Shown: positions 14,200 to 20,771 of the stretch, piece by piece
Layout of the letters: every line of letters begins with the position of its first letter
Position numbering within the stretch: position 1 is the stretch's first letter
Origin: a virus
Strand: one strand, 5' to 3'
Length of the DNA stretch: 22,919 nucleotides
Virus record (IMG/VR): IMGVR_UViG_3300025671_000567
Span: 1-22,919 of that record
Notes under the pieces: model-generated
What the model was told of the DNA's origin: nothing
Databases searched by the model: none
What the model saw: the letters and a program-made list of their open reading frames with translations, nothing else
Position numbers and translations under genes: made by a program

Positions 14200-14924
14200 T
14201 ACCAGATAATTTTATCTCCGTATAGTTTCTCAACTACTACGTTTATTTGATTAAATAAATTAGCACTATCCCATTTACCACCTTTATAGGCAGCAGCTGC
14301 AGGATGTACAGCAAAAAACTTATAATTATTCTTTGATATTAATTTAGCATGCTCTTGTGATTTCTTACCCAAGAATACATAAACAATACCAGTGTTAGAA
14401 TTATTCAGTGTATCAAATAAGTAATTGATAAACGGTTTCCATAAATCAATATGAGAACCTATCTTACCTATCTGACAAGTCATTGCAGTATTTAACATTA
14501 AGATACCCTGATTACTCCATCTCTTAAGATCTGGATCATAATCTTCTCTTTTAATTACATCATCTGCTTGAGGTTTAGAAGGATCATATACTGTTCTTTC
14601 TATCTCATCAAATATATAACGCAAAGAAGGTTGTTCTTTTTCTGTTTTACTACAACTAAATGATATACCATCAGCTACATTTGCTTGAGGGTATGGGTCT
14701 TGTCCTACAAAAACAACACGTAGGTCATTATAAGGACATTCTTCAAAGGCTCTAAAAATATCTTTAATAACAGGTGTGAATTTATTACCATCTACAGATT
14801 CATTCCATAAGTATGTAAGTATTGTTTCAAACTCATGGCTAAGAATAAACATTTTTAGTTTATCTCCCCATCCTGATGGCTTAAGCCTTTCATATAATTT
14901 TTGTTGTATGTCTGATATTCTCAT
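14199..14924 (-). CDS. ung: Uracil-DNA glycosylase, family 1
   Basis: 241 aa. Removes uracil from DNA. VVFVGQDPYPQANVADGISFS (70-90) holds the catalytic Asp76; the H after PY in the E. coli enzyme is P here, as in many Bacteroidota enzymes. WSNQGILMLNTAMT (136-149) contains the uracil-binding Asn145, and HP (207-208) begins the leucine-loop motif. That loop reads HPAAAAYKGGKWDSANLF rather than HPSPLSAHRGFFG, so the intercalating leucine is missing. It is divergent from the plus-strand gene at 14945, with 20 bp between starts, and heads the glycosylase-helicase-radical SAM run. Confidence 0.92.
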   Translation of the reverse strand: MRISDIQQKLYERLKPSGWGDKLKMFILSHEFETILTYLWNESVDGNKFTPVIKDIFRAFEECPYNDLRVVFVGQDPYPQANVADGISFSCSKTEKEQPSLRYIFDEIERTVYDPSKPQADDVIKREDYDPDLKRWSNQGILMLNTAMTCQIGKIGSHIDLWKPFINYLFDTLNNSNTGIVYVFLGKKSQEHAKLISKNNYKFFAVHPAAAAYKGGKWDSANLFNQINVVVEKLYGDKIIW

Positions 14925-14932
14925 AAATTTAT

Positions 14933-14940
14933 TATATTTG
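14933..14940 (+). promoter_or_regulatory. Candidate -7 box (TATATTTG)
   Basis: An exact match to the Bacteroidota -7 consensus lies in the 20-bp divergent gap, ending four bases before the ATG at 14945. No convincing -33 element at 19-21 bp spacing. If used, the transcript would be nearly leaderless. A/T-rich sequence makes chance matches possible. Confidence 0.3.
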
Positions 14941-14944
14941 AATT

Positions 14945-15286
14945 ATGGAACAAAAAAAATTTAATGTAGCGTATATACCAAAAGACAAAGTAGTATCTAT
15001 TGAACTTAGCGGTGCCTTTTATGAACGCTTGTCAAACTTTGTCTTGCGTCATCTTACTACGTTTTCTGAACAAGAAGCTGATAAAGCAATGACTATGATT
15101 AAAGATCGTACATCTCACTTAGATGTTAAAGCATATGATCTAGACACTCTTTTTACTTTACTACATGGTATTGAAGAAAAGTTTAATCAAAAAGGTTACA
15201 TCACCCAAGAAGAAATTACAGTTACTCCTGAAGATCAAATGGATGATGAAGAAGATGATGAAGAAGATTCTAAAACTGAAGATTAA
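14945..15286 (+). CDS. Hypothetical protein with acidic tail, alone on plus strand
   Basis: 113 aa. A compact alpha/beta N-terminal part (VAYIPKDKVVSIELSGAFYERL, then FVLRHLTTFSEQEADKAMTMI) ends in a very acidic tail (about residues 91-113, rich in EEDDEEDSKTED). Such tails act as DNA mimics or as contact sites on SSB-like and nucleoid-type proteins. It stands alone in the leftward gene block, divergent from the glycosylase and converging with the next gene (17-bp 3' overlap), so it is probably expressed at another time, for instance with late genes. Family unknown. Confidence 0.75.
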   Translation: MEQKKFNVAYIPKDKVVSIELSGAFYERLSNFVLRHLTTFSEQEADKAMTMIKDRTSHLDVKAYDLDTLFTLLHGIEEKFNQKGYITQEEITVTPEDQMDDEEDDEEDSKTED

Positions 15287-15659
15287 CTAGTGCTCCTGCT
15301 TCATTTAAAGCTTCAAACACTAAACTGATTTCATCATTAGAACAATCAGCAAAGGATTTTACGTAGCCGTCACTAGTATTTAAATCACCATATGCTAGTC
15401 CAGCTTTACGTTTAATCTCTAACTTCATTTCTTCAAAGGTATAACCCATTTCAGTAGCTAGCTTTCTTATACATACATGTATTTTAGCTAGCTGCTTTTT
15501 ACTTTGTGAAGCATCATCTGCTTCCAAGAAAAACTTAACAACTTGTCCTTCTGCTAAGTTATTTACAAACTCTTTAAATAATAATTTTTCTGCCTCACTA
15601 GTAGGCGTTAAATTATTACCCACTTTTACAAATGAGATGTTTAATATGTTATCTTGCAT
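15270..15659 (-). CDS. NinB-like recombination protein (tentative)
   Basis: 129 aa. The central and C-terminal pattern, KKQLAKIHVCIRKLATEMGYTFEEMKLEIKRKAG-like (split here: KKQLAKIHVCIRKLATEMG, TFEEMKLEIKRKAGL) followed by KSFADCSNDEISLVFEALNE, resembles lambda NinB/Orf-type proteins ('q...H..l..ia...G.s.e.mK..lk ... kStt.Ls..e.s.lie.l'), which bind ssDNA and assist recombination. The match is from memory of the pattern and is weak in the N-terminal part. Its context among helicases and a glycosylase fits. It overlaps the plus-strand gene's 3' end. Confidence 0.55.
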   Translation of the reverse strand: MQDNILNISFVKVGNNLTPTSEAEKLLFKEFVNNLAEGQVVKFFLEADDASQSKKQLAKIHVCIRKLATEMGYTFEEMKLEIKRKAGLAYGDLNTSDGYVKSFADCSNDEISLVFEALNEAGALVNLQF

Positions 15660-15662
15660 AAT

Positions 15663-15884
15663 CTAATTATTACTGTATGTAATAGGAAGAAGTGTTGCGT
15701 TAGGTATTATCTTTACAGAATATCCTAACTCATGTAGGGAGTTATCAGACTCTGATTGTACCGATTCATATACTGCTTCAATGAAATCATCAACATCAGC
15801 AAAGTGTTCATAAAAATTAGGATATAAGTCTTGTATATTCTTATCATCCACTTTAATTTCTATAACTGCTGTTATTGTTTTCAT
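15663..15884 (-). CDS. Small hypothetical protein, 73 aa
   Basis: Begins MKTITAVIEIKVDDKNIQD, then an acidic, aromatic helix (LYPNFYEHFADVDDFIEAVYE) and a beta-like C-terminus (YSVKIIPNATLL). The alpha/beta pattern suggests a small ferredoxin-like fold, which is common among phage early proteins. No family recognised. Three bases separate it from the NinB-like gene. Confidence 0.65.
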   Translation of the reverse strand: MKTITAVIEIKVDDKNIQDLYPNFYEHFADVDDFIEAVYESVQSESDNSLHELGYSVKIIPNATLLPITYSNN

Positions 15885-15905
15885 ATTATAATATACGAAA
15901 ATAAA

Positions 15906-16121
15906 CTAACTTCTTGTTACATCATTATCAAAATCCCCATTATTATACTTCTTCATAAGCTCTTGCATGTGATGATCAGAATACAATCTCTGAATTCTTT
16001 CTGCAATAACAAGTTTATTACAAGGATCACAACATCTACCCTCTTTTAAAGGTCTAGCATTATTACCATAACCGTAATAAATCTTATCACAAATTACACA
16101 CTTGTTTACTTCTGCTGACAT
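15906..16121 (-). CDS. Small zinc-finger protein, 71 aa
   Basis: KCVICDKIYYGYGNNARPLK followed by EGRCCDPCNKLVIAERI gives a C8-x2-C11 ... C-C-x2-C zinc-binding site. I recall this 'CxxCGKxyyGyGNNxxPlkxGrCCdxCN..VI..R' pattern as a frequent small phage zinc-finger family of unknown function. The helix after the last cysteine (VIAERIQRLYSDHHMQELM) could contact DNA or protein. The gene is preceded by a long hairpin in its leader (16139-16195). Confidence 0.7.
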   Translation of the reverse strand: MSAEVNKCVICDKIYYGYGNNARPLKEGRCCDPCNKLVIAERIQRLYSDHHMQELMKKYNNGDFDNDVTRS

Positions 16122-16138
16122 AATTTAATTTTTAAAAT

Positions 16139-16195
16139 GCTAGTCCCGCATCCACACATGAAAACAGCAACTTTAATGTGGATGCATAGACTAGC
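16139..16195 (-). other. Long stem-loop in leader of zinc-finger gene
   Basis: Nested stem: GCTAGTC/GACTAGC (16139-16145 with 16189-16195) closing a 2x3 internal loop, then GCATCCACA/TGTGGATGC (16148-16156 with 16177-16185) with a 20-nt apical loop. Sixteen perfect pairs in total. On the minus strand it is followed by ATTTTAAAAATT and then the ATG at 16121. It could be a terminator for 16216-16452, a leader regulating the zinc-finger gene, a processed small RNA, or a protein-binding palindrome in DNA. Confidence 0.65.
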
Positions 16196-16215
16196 TCTAT
16201 GAGAATAACATAGAT

Positions 16216-16452
16216 TTATTTTTCAGATTCTTCTTTAAGTCTTACAAGCATACCGTAGTTATAACTATAGTTAGAATCATTATTGAAGTTCTCTTTAGTA
16301 TAACCAAATTGTTCTTCAAAATTATCTATTACTTTTTGTTTAACTGCAATAGCTGTTTCAATATCCTTGTAAGTAGTTCTTTCAATATGTTTAGCTACTG
16401 ATTCTGCAGACCAGTAACCTTCCTGATAATTAATATCTTTCTCAATACTCAT
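16216..16452 (-). CDS. Small hypothetical protein, 78 aa
   Basis: Begins MSIEKDINYQEGYWSAESVA and continues with helices (HIERTTYKDIETAIAVKQKV, FEEQFGYTKENF) and NYGMLVRLKEESEK. Soluble, acidic; no motif or family recognised. Its stop is followed by about 20 bp and then the long stem-loop. Confidence 0.65.
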   Translation of the reverse strand: MSIEKDINYQEGYWSAESVAKHIERTTYKDIETAIAVKQKVIDNFEEQFGYTKENFNNDSNYSYNYGMLVRLKEESEK

Positions 16453-16462
16453 CTTATAAATT

Positions 16463-17011
16463 TTAATAAGGTGCTAAACCGACAAATCTATACACACCAG
16501 GTTTTTGATTAGTAGATTTTTTGTAGCTAACACTAGCACACAATAAATCTCCTTTAACTAATTTCTTTTCTAATTTAACTTCTAAATAAAGATTAGGATC
16601 TTTCTCTACAAGTTTTCTTGCCTTATCAATACATGCTTGTAAAGTTCCTGCCTCAGCATAAACTTTATCATTCCATTTTTCTTTAGCTACATATACTGTC
16701 TTCCAGACTCTAGTTCCTTTATTAGGATTTCTAGTCACTTTACTTTTTGTTTTATTACTATTCTGTACAGGTTTCTTAACACACCACCCAAATACTTCTC
16801 CTTTATCAGCTTTGTTAGCGGCATATTCAACTGCTTTTATATCAGTTTTGCCACTAGCCATATGAGAAATATCACCACGCAGTATGCAATTATTGATACC
16901 TCCAGAGTAGTAATCTGATCCGGTTTCTTCTTTTGCTTCATCACTTAAAATATTAAATGCTTCTTTCATTGAGTAACCTCTACCTGTTACATCTACTGAT
17001 ATAGCTCCCAT
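16463..17011 (-). CDS. Hypothetical protein, 182 aa
   Basis: N-terminus MGAISVDVTGRGYSMKEAFN followed by a glycine/tyrosine loop (SDYYSGGINNC) resembles small phage proteins of the form 'MGfIsvdvtGrG.t..eAf...' that I have seen without a known function. The middle is basic (SNKTKSKVTRNPNKGTRVWK) and the C-terminal third is beta-rich (LYLEVKLEKKLVKGDLLCAS), ending in GVYRFVGLAPY. The basic centre suggests nucleic-acid contact. Two bases separate its start from the upstream gene's stop. Confidence 0.7.
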   Translation of the reverse strand: MGAISVDVTGRGYSMKEAFNILSDEAKEETGSDYYSGGINNCILRGDISHMASGKTDIKAVEYAANKADKGEVFGWCVKKPVQNSNKTKSKVTRNPNKGTRVWKTVYVAKEKWNDKVYAEAGTLQACIDKARKLVEKDPNLYLEVKLEKKLVKGDLLCASVSYKKSTNQKPGVYRFVGLAPY

Positions 17012-17013
17012 AA

Positions 17014-17334
17014 TTAATCATTTAAATTTTTAATGTATCCTTCAGGGTTCCATTCAGCATCTGTAGAATGTGAAGTTATCAAATGTTTTTTCTCAGCAGC
17101 TTGAACTCTGAGTTCAGTATGAAATTCTTCTTCTGTAGATTTAGCTACAGAATATTTCTTATCACTTACAGGACGCATTTTTTCATCTACTAGATACTTA
17201 GCAATTACTAAATCATCTTCTTCTAATCCTTCTTCCTTAAGCAATTCTTTATTCTTAAAATCAATTTGATTATTAATAGTTTCAAATGCTAGCAAAAGAC
17301 CATTCTCTTTTAACTGTAATACTGTTATAGGCAT
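17014..17334 (-). CDS. Hypothetical protein, 106 aa
   Basis: Begins MPITVLQLKENGLLLAFETI; the rest is strongly charged and acidic (KNKELLKEEGLEEDDLVIAK, STEEEFHTELRVQAAEKK) and ends WNPEGYIKNLND. No family recognised. A terminator-like hairpin (17350-17371) stands between it and the upstream helicase gene, so its expression may be lower than, or separate from, the helicase. Confidence 0.65.
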   Translation of the reverse strand: MPITVLQLKENGLLLAFETINNQIDFKNKELLKEEGLEEDDLVIAKYLVDEKMRPVSDKKYSVAKSTEEEFHTELRVQAAEKKHLITSHSTDAEWNPEGYIKNLND

Positions 17335-17349
17335 AATATAAAATTTAAA

Positions 17350-17371
17350 AGCGCAGGATTTCTCCTACGCT
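17350..17371 (-). terminator. Intrinsic terminator overlapping the SF2 helicase stop
   Basis: On the minus strand AGCGTAGGA, GAAA tetraloop, TCCTGCGCT (9 bp with one G-T pair), followed by TTTTAAATTT. The stop codon of the helicase gene (17370-17372) lies in the 5' arm, so a terminating ribosome would cover it and could link termination efficiency to translation. Confidence 0.7.
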
Positions 17372-18461
17372 ATTTCCAACTAATTTTGTTTTGATCAAAA
17401 TCTTTAAGAGCACTAGTAACCCAATCAATATCTACAGTATCAACATAACATAGTATATGTATTGTAGATTTATCATCAGGATTAAGTCTAAGTAATCTAC
17501 CAATCTTCTGAGCAGCTTTACGGTTATTAGCATAAGCATGCATTATAATACCTACTTTTAAATTAGGTATAGTAACACCCTCACTTAACTGTTCTACTGC
17601 ACTCAGCTCAAGTACATCACCGTTCTTAAACATTTTAAGATTATTATCAGACTCAGAGTTACTAGAGTGATAACTGTACTCACAAATTTCATCTGCTTGT
17701 TTTTTAGTATTAGCAAAGACAATAGTTTTATCTGTAGTGTTACCTAACAGCTTCATCACATAGTCTTGTTTACTTTTAAAACTTTGCAGTGCTTTCATCC
17801 TTTGTATTCTACATATTTGTAAAGACTTAGGATCATTAGCATGTTCTAATTTATTAGTCCAGTAGTTATACTCTTTAACTTCTGATGTCTTATACTTACC
17901 ATACTTACCTTCTCTTTCTAACGTAGGAATATGATTAAGTTTTAATCTGTGTATGATTACTTCATAATCATTAAGTATCTTATCACCAACTGCATTATCA
18001 GTTTTGTATTCAAATACTTTAGGACAGAAATAATTACACATCTTACCTTTTTCTGTTGATACTTTATTAGGGTATGTTCCCGTAAGTCCTACTATACAAC
18101 CTCCATTTTTCTCATAAGCCTTTAACCAGGGTGCATGAGTTTCTTTTAATGAATGACACTCATCCAAATAAACAACATCATAATCTAAATCATGTTTAGG
18201 TAAAGACCTGTATGTTGTAAATGTAATATGAGGTATCAAGTGAGTCATGTTGAATTTACCCATATCATCTATCCATGATGTGAATATACTTTTCTTAGGT
18301 GCAACAACAAGATACTTTCTTATGTCTGTATAGATAGAAGACATGTGTTGTAGACCTATTAAAGTTTTACCTACACCCATTGATACTTCTATACCGGATT
18401 TACGTGAACGTCCAATAGCTTTCAACGCAGCTATTTGAATTTCACTTCTGGTATCCATCAT
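17370..18461 (-). CDS. SF2 (SNF2/UvsW-like) DNA helicase
   Basis: 363 aa. Motifs: RSEIQIAALKAI (5-16, Q-like), VSMGVGKTLIGLQ (26-38, Walker A), VVAPKKSIFTSW (52-63, Ia), VVYLDECHSLKE (97-108, DECH box), IVGLTGTYPN (123-132, III), IVFANTKKQADEIC (IV) and AAQKIGRLLRLNPDD (316-330, VI with the arginine fingers). A two-lobed SF2 helicase of the type used by phages for branch migration or fork restart. The C-terminal lobe is short (about 130 residues). Two ATGs start it (18461, 18458), directly behind a 14-nt A/T leader shared with two other genes. Confidence 0.85.
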   Translation of the reverse strand: MMDTRSEIQIAALKAIGRSRKSGIEVSMGVGKTLIGLQHMSSIYTDIRKYLVVAPKKSIFTSWIDDMGKFNMTHLIPHITFTTYRSLPKHDLDYDVVYLDECHSLKETHAPWLKAYEKNGGCIVGLTGTYPNKVSTEKGKMCNYFCPKVFEYKTDNAVGDKILNDYEVIIHRLKLNHIPTLEREGKYGKYKTSEVKEYNYWTNKLEHANDPKSLQICRIQRMKALQSFKSKQDYVMKLLGNTTDKTIVFANTKKQADEICEYSYHSSNSESDNNLKMFKNGDVLELSAVEQLSEGVTIPNLKVGIIMHAYANNRKAAQKIGRLLRLNPDDKSTIHILCYVDTVDIDWVTSALKDFDQNKISWK

Positions 18462-18462
18462 T

Positions 18463-18810
18463 TTAAATTTTAAATATTTTGAAATAAATATTATCAGGAA
18501 GTTTTGTAGGTAAATACTTTAACAAATCTTCACCGAAAAATACTTTTAATTGTTTAGACTTACGCCCAACTTTTATGTCGTACTTATAAGAATAAACTAA
18601 TTGCTTATTAGACATAAAAGTTTTATCAAAAACTAATTTAGATACATTATCAGGAAATGGATAATCAGCATATGCAATTGCTACATCTGGCCAATCATCT
18701 ACGTAATTTTCTATAACAAAACCTGCAGCAGATGTTAAAGCATTCCCGTCTTCTAACATCCACTGTTCATCATAGTTCTTATGTGCCTTTACAACCTTAA
18801 CCGATTTCAT
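18463..18810 (-). CDS. Hypothetical protein, 115 aa
   Basis: I use the ATG at 18810; a longer frame to 18864 overlaps another convincing small gene in a different frame. The product begins MKSVKVVKAHKNYDEQWMLE, with DDWPDVAIAYADYPFPDNVS in the middle and a beta-rich, basic C-terminus (YSYKYDIKVGRKSKQLKVFF). No family recognised. Its stop is one base from the helicase start, so it is co-transcribed with it. Confidence 0.65.
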   Translation of the reverse strand: MKSVKVVKAHKNYDEQWMLEDGNALTSAAGFVIENYVDDWPDVAIAYADYPFPDNVSKLVFDKTFMSNKQLVYSYKYDIKVGRKSKQLKVFFGEDLLKYLPTKLPDNIYFKIFKI

Positions 18811-18892
18811 AAGACGGTAAAACTTTGACAATACTTGTACCTGTTTGTTCATCTCCAGGATCACTCACAATAACTGTAATTTTTTTAAACAT
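18797..18892 (-). CDS. Possible 31-residue protein
   Basis: ATG at 18892 opens 31 codons, MFKKITVIVSDPGDEQTGTS and then IVKVLPSYEIG, ending 14 bp inside the next gene (ATGAAATCGGTTAA junction). The alternation of hydrophobic and polar residues (KITVIV, SIVKVLP) is protein-like and it closes a gap that would otherwise be unused. The competing reading is that this region is the N-terminus of the 18463 gene started at 18852 or 18864. Confidence 0.5.
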   Translation of the reverse strand: MFKKITVIVSDPGDEQTGTSIVKVLPSYEIG

Positions 18893-18901
18893 AAATAAGT
18901 A

Positions 18902-19012
18902 TTATTTAATTAAAATCGTAATTAGTAAATTTAATAAATTTAAAGCTATTGCCAAAATAGCTATGCTTAATGCTATGGTTGATCTTTTACTGTATTTTTT
19001 ATAGTTATTCAT
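18902..19012 (-). CDS. Single-helix membrane protein, 36 aa
   Basis: ATG at 19012 overlaps the stop of the upstream gene by 8 bp. The product MNNYKKYSKRSTIALSIAIL continues as AIALNLLNLLITILIK: a basic N-terminus followed by one long membrane helix, positive-inside orientation predicted with the N-terminus in the cytoplasm. Tiny membrane proteins of this kind occur among phage early genes as host-takeover or superinfection factors. No family recognised. Confidence 0.55.
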   Translation of the reverse strand: MNNYKKYSKRSTIALSIAILAIALNLLNLLITILIK

Positions 19013-19223
19013 CATATTTTGGATTATAAGGACAGATTTCATCTTCATCAAAGTCTGTTATGTTTTCTGATACATACTTTAACCTTTCTTCTTCTAACCT
19101 TTCTTTAATAACTTTATAAACAGCTTCATCAAACTCGTCATCCATATTAGGATCAATATGTTCTTTTACAACTACTCTAACTTGAAGCGTAACATCCACT
19201 AAATAAGCTTTCTTTTTACTCAT
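19005..19223 (-). CDS. Small hypothetical protein, 72 aa
   Basis: Begins MSKKKAYLVDVTLQVRVVVK, a beta strand pattern, followed by a helical acidic region (DDEFDEAVYKVIKERLEEER) and an acidic end with a single cysteine (DFDEDEICPYNPKYDE). Reminiscent of small phage proteins with 'TrVvV ... n.E.DeecPY' that I have seen without function. Preceded on its strand by a TAATA tandem repeat. Confidence 0.65.
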   Translation of the reverse strand: MSKKKAYLVDVTLQVRVVVKEHIDPNMDDEFDEAVYKVIKERLEEERLKYVSENITDFDEDEICPYNPKYDE

Positions 19224-19245
19224 CTTTAATATTTTTATTTCTACT

Positions 19246-19265
19246 TAATATAATATAATATAATA
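19246..19265. repeat. Tandem (TAATA)x4 microsatellite
   Basis: Four perfect TAATA units between the HNH gene stop and the start of the 72-aa gene. It makes up much of that gene's leader. It is weakly melting DNA; copy number could vary by slippage. Confidence 0.8.
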
Positions 19266-19679
19266 TTAGATTCTTGTAACAGAAAAGCCTAATTCTTTAG
19301 CCTCTTTAGGATGTGTTTCTATCCAATTATGACAAGGTCTACAAACACTAAGAAAATATTTTTCATCTGTAAGTAAGTTTGCTATCCTACCTTTCATGTG
19401 GTGGACATCAGTAGAATGAACTTTGCATACACCAGATATCTTAGCTTGACATAAAGGATGAGAAACAAGAAACTTATTTCTAAGTTTCATGTATTCTCTT
19501 TCCTGTGCAGATCTTTTAGAAGAACGATGAGCAATAGGTTTTTGTTTTTTGACCGTAGGTTTTTTATCAGACATACTGATAATCTGCCAACAGCTTTTAC
19601 AATATCTACTGCCCTTATCATTCTTCCATATGTAACTTAAATTGTTACACCTGTTACAAATTTTCTGTTTGCTTTTCAT
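19266..19679 (-). CDS. HNH endonuclease with N-terminal zinc ribbon
   Basis: 137 aa. ICNRCNN (C8-x2-C11) and YCKSCW (C27-x2-C30) form a zinc ribbon, then a basic linker (KKPTVKKQKPIAHRSSKRSA). The nuclease is at about 75-125: PLCQAK and VCKVHSTDVHHMKGR (the first H of the ββα-metal site, H93/H94), TDEKYFLSVCRPCHNWIETHP (asparagine and histidine of HNH; C113-x2-C116 structural zinc). Could be a recombination nuclease in the style of lambda NinG, or a homing-type enzyme. It overlaps the upstream gene by 4 bp (ATGA). Confidence 0.8.
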   Translation of the reverse strand: MKSKQKICNRCNNLSYIWKNDKGSRYCKSCWQIISMSDKKPTVKKQKPIAHRSSKRSAQEREYMKLRNKFLVSHPLCQAKISGVCKVHSTDVHHMKGRIANLLTDEKYFLSVCRPCHNWIETHPKEAKELGFSVTRI

Positions 19680-20179
19680 TTAGCAACAAACTCTTCATGC
19701 GGTAATATTTTCTTGTCCACAAGTCTTTCTATTACCATAGCTTTTGTAATACCTAATTCTTTCCAAGAGGTTTCACATCTAAATCTATTGTGAGGCTCAC
19801 TGAATTCTTCTACAATACCTTTAGCAAAAGGGCTGTTATGAAAGATACTAAATATTGCATTAGTAAACTCAATAAGCTTTTCCTGTTTGAGAATGTTTAT
19901 CTCTGATAATGCTTTTGCATTTACTTTCTTTATTCTCTGTATCTGATCTGGACGCATTTTCTTTACCTCCTTAAGATCATATGCATGCAAACCTTTCAAT
20001 GCTTTTCTAAACAGAAAGTTTTGCCTTTCACTGTATACGTCTTTCTCATAAGACATAACAGTTTGTTCTTCATTATTGAAATACCTTTTACCTTTGAAGG
20101 TATTACCAAATGTTTGAAAATCTGAGAATACACCCTTGTATTCTAAATCTTGATGCTGTTTTAAATCTACTCTACTCAT
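19676..20179 (-). CDS. Hypothetical protein, 167 aa
   Basis: I use the ATG at 20179 (MSRVDLKQHQDLEYKGVFSD); an extension to 20239 would pass through a terminator-like hairpin. The protein is basic and helical, with RKALKGLHAYDLKEVKKMRP and QIQRIKKVNAKALSEIN suggesting a long helical region, and a C-terminal SWKELGITKAMVIERLVDK that could be a small helix-turn-helix. It overlaps the HNH gene by ATGA, which ties the two together. No family recognised. Confidence 0.7.
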   Translation of the reverse strand: MSRVDLKQHQDLEYKGVFSDFQTFGNTFKGKRYFNNEEQTVMSYEKDVYSERQNFLFRKALKGLHAYDLKEVKKMRPDQIQRIKKVNAKALSEINILKQEKLIEFTNAIFSIFHNSPFAKGIVEEFSEPHNRFRCETSWKELGITKAMVIERLVDKKILPHEEFVAK

Positions 20180-20211
20180 AGTACAAAAATTTTTAAATGT
20201 GAATATTAAAA

Positions 20212-20238
20212 TGCCTACCCAGTGTGAATGAGTAGGCA
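20212..20238 (-). terminator. Terminator-like hairpin
   Basis: Stem TGCCTAC/GTAGGCA (7 bp) with a 13-nt loop; on the minus strand it is followed by TTTTAATATT. It lies between the stop at 20247 and the start at 20179. The loop is large and the T-run short, so termination is probably partial. Confidence 0.5.
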
Positions 20239-20246
20239 CTCTTGAA

Positions 20247-20717
20247 TTATAATGAGAAATCTTCTCCTACGTTATGATCCTCTATATGCTGTTTTATTTC
20301 CTGATAAGCAGCTTGTATTTCAGCTTCATTATCATGTTTTAATAAAACATCTTTTGCATCAGGATGCATGCTGTAGAATGTCTTTCTATAAATAGTCTGT
20401 CCTTCTAATGTACAAACTATACCAGAAGCACCTGCTACTTTGATATCATAGTCAGGTGATTTAGGATTAAAAGGTATTAAAGATTCTTTAGCAATAATCT
20501 GCCCAGACACTTCTTGATTAGCTTTCCAACCAAACCCTTTTAAGTCTTGTACCTTACCAGGAATTAATGCTGTACGTTTTTTACGTCTAGCAAAACCTCC
20601 CTCATCAACTTCCATAACATACTGTTCAATCTGAATATGTCCATACTCAGGATTCTTCTTACTTTGAATGATTACTTGTCCTTCATCATTACAACAAACT
20701 TTAACTTTACTGTCCAT
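20247..20717 (-). CDS. Hypothetical protein, 156 aa
   Basis: I use the ATG at 20717, three bases behind the shared 14-nt A/T leader; the frame stays open to 20780 but that part contains a strong terminator hairpin. The product is beta-rich: MDSKVKVCCNDEGQVIIQSK, then PGKVQDLKGFGWKANQEVSG, LIPFNPKSPDYDIKVAGASG and TIYRKTFYSMHPDAKDVLL, ending DHNVGEDFSL. The 'KGFGWkANQEVsGkI..kESl.PF' block looks strongly conserved and familiar from Bacteroidota phages, but I know no function. Terminators on both sides imply separately tuned expression. Confidence 0.7.
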   Translation of the reverse strand: MDSKVKVCCNDEGQVIIQSKKNPEYGHIQIEQYVMEVDEGGFARRKKRTALIPGKVQDLKGFGWKANQEVSGQIIAKESLIPFNPKSPDYDIKVAGASGIVCTLEGQTIYRKTFYSMHPDAKDVLLKHDNEAEIQAAYQEIKQHIEDHNVGEDFSL

Positions 20718-20750
20718 AACTTTAAATTTTAAATTAAACATATAAAAAAA

Positions 20751-20771
20751 GGCTACTGTAAAACAGTAACC
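20751..20771 (-). terminator. Intrinsic terminator in leader of the 20247-20717 gene
   Basis: On the minus strand GGTTACTGT, TTT loop, ACAGTAGCC (8 of 9 paired), followed by TTTTTTTA. One of the strongest terminator shapes in the window. It stands 34 bp upstream of a start codon and has an upstream sequence (20794-20803) able to pair with its 3' arm, so it may act as an attenuator. Confidence 0.75.

Noticed and set aside
18811-18864. N-terminal extension of the 115-aa protein
   Set aside because: A different frame here gives a tightly packed 31-aa gene; the choice is not certain and is stated in both entries.
20180-20239. N-terminal extension of the 167-aa protein
   Set aside because: It covers a terminator-like hairpin and has no conserved character; the ATG at 20179 is preferred.
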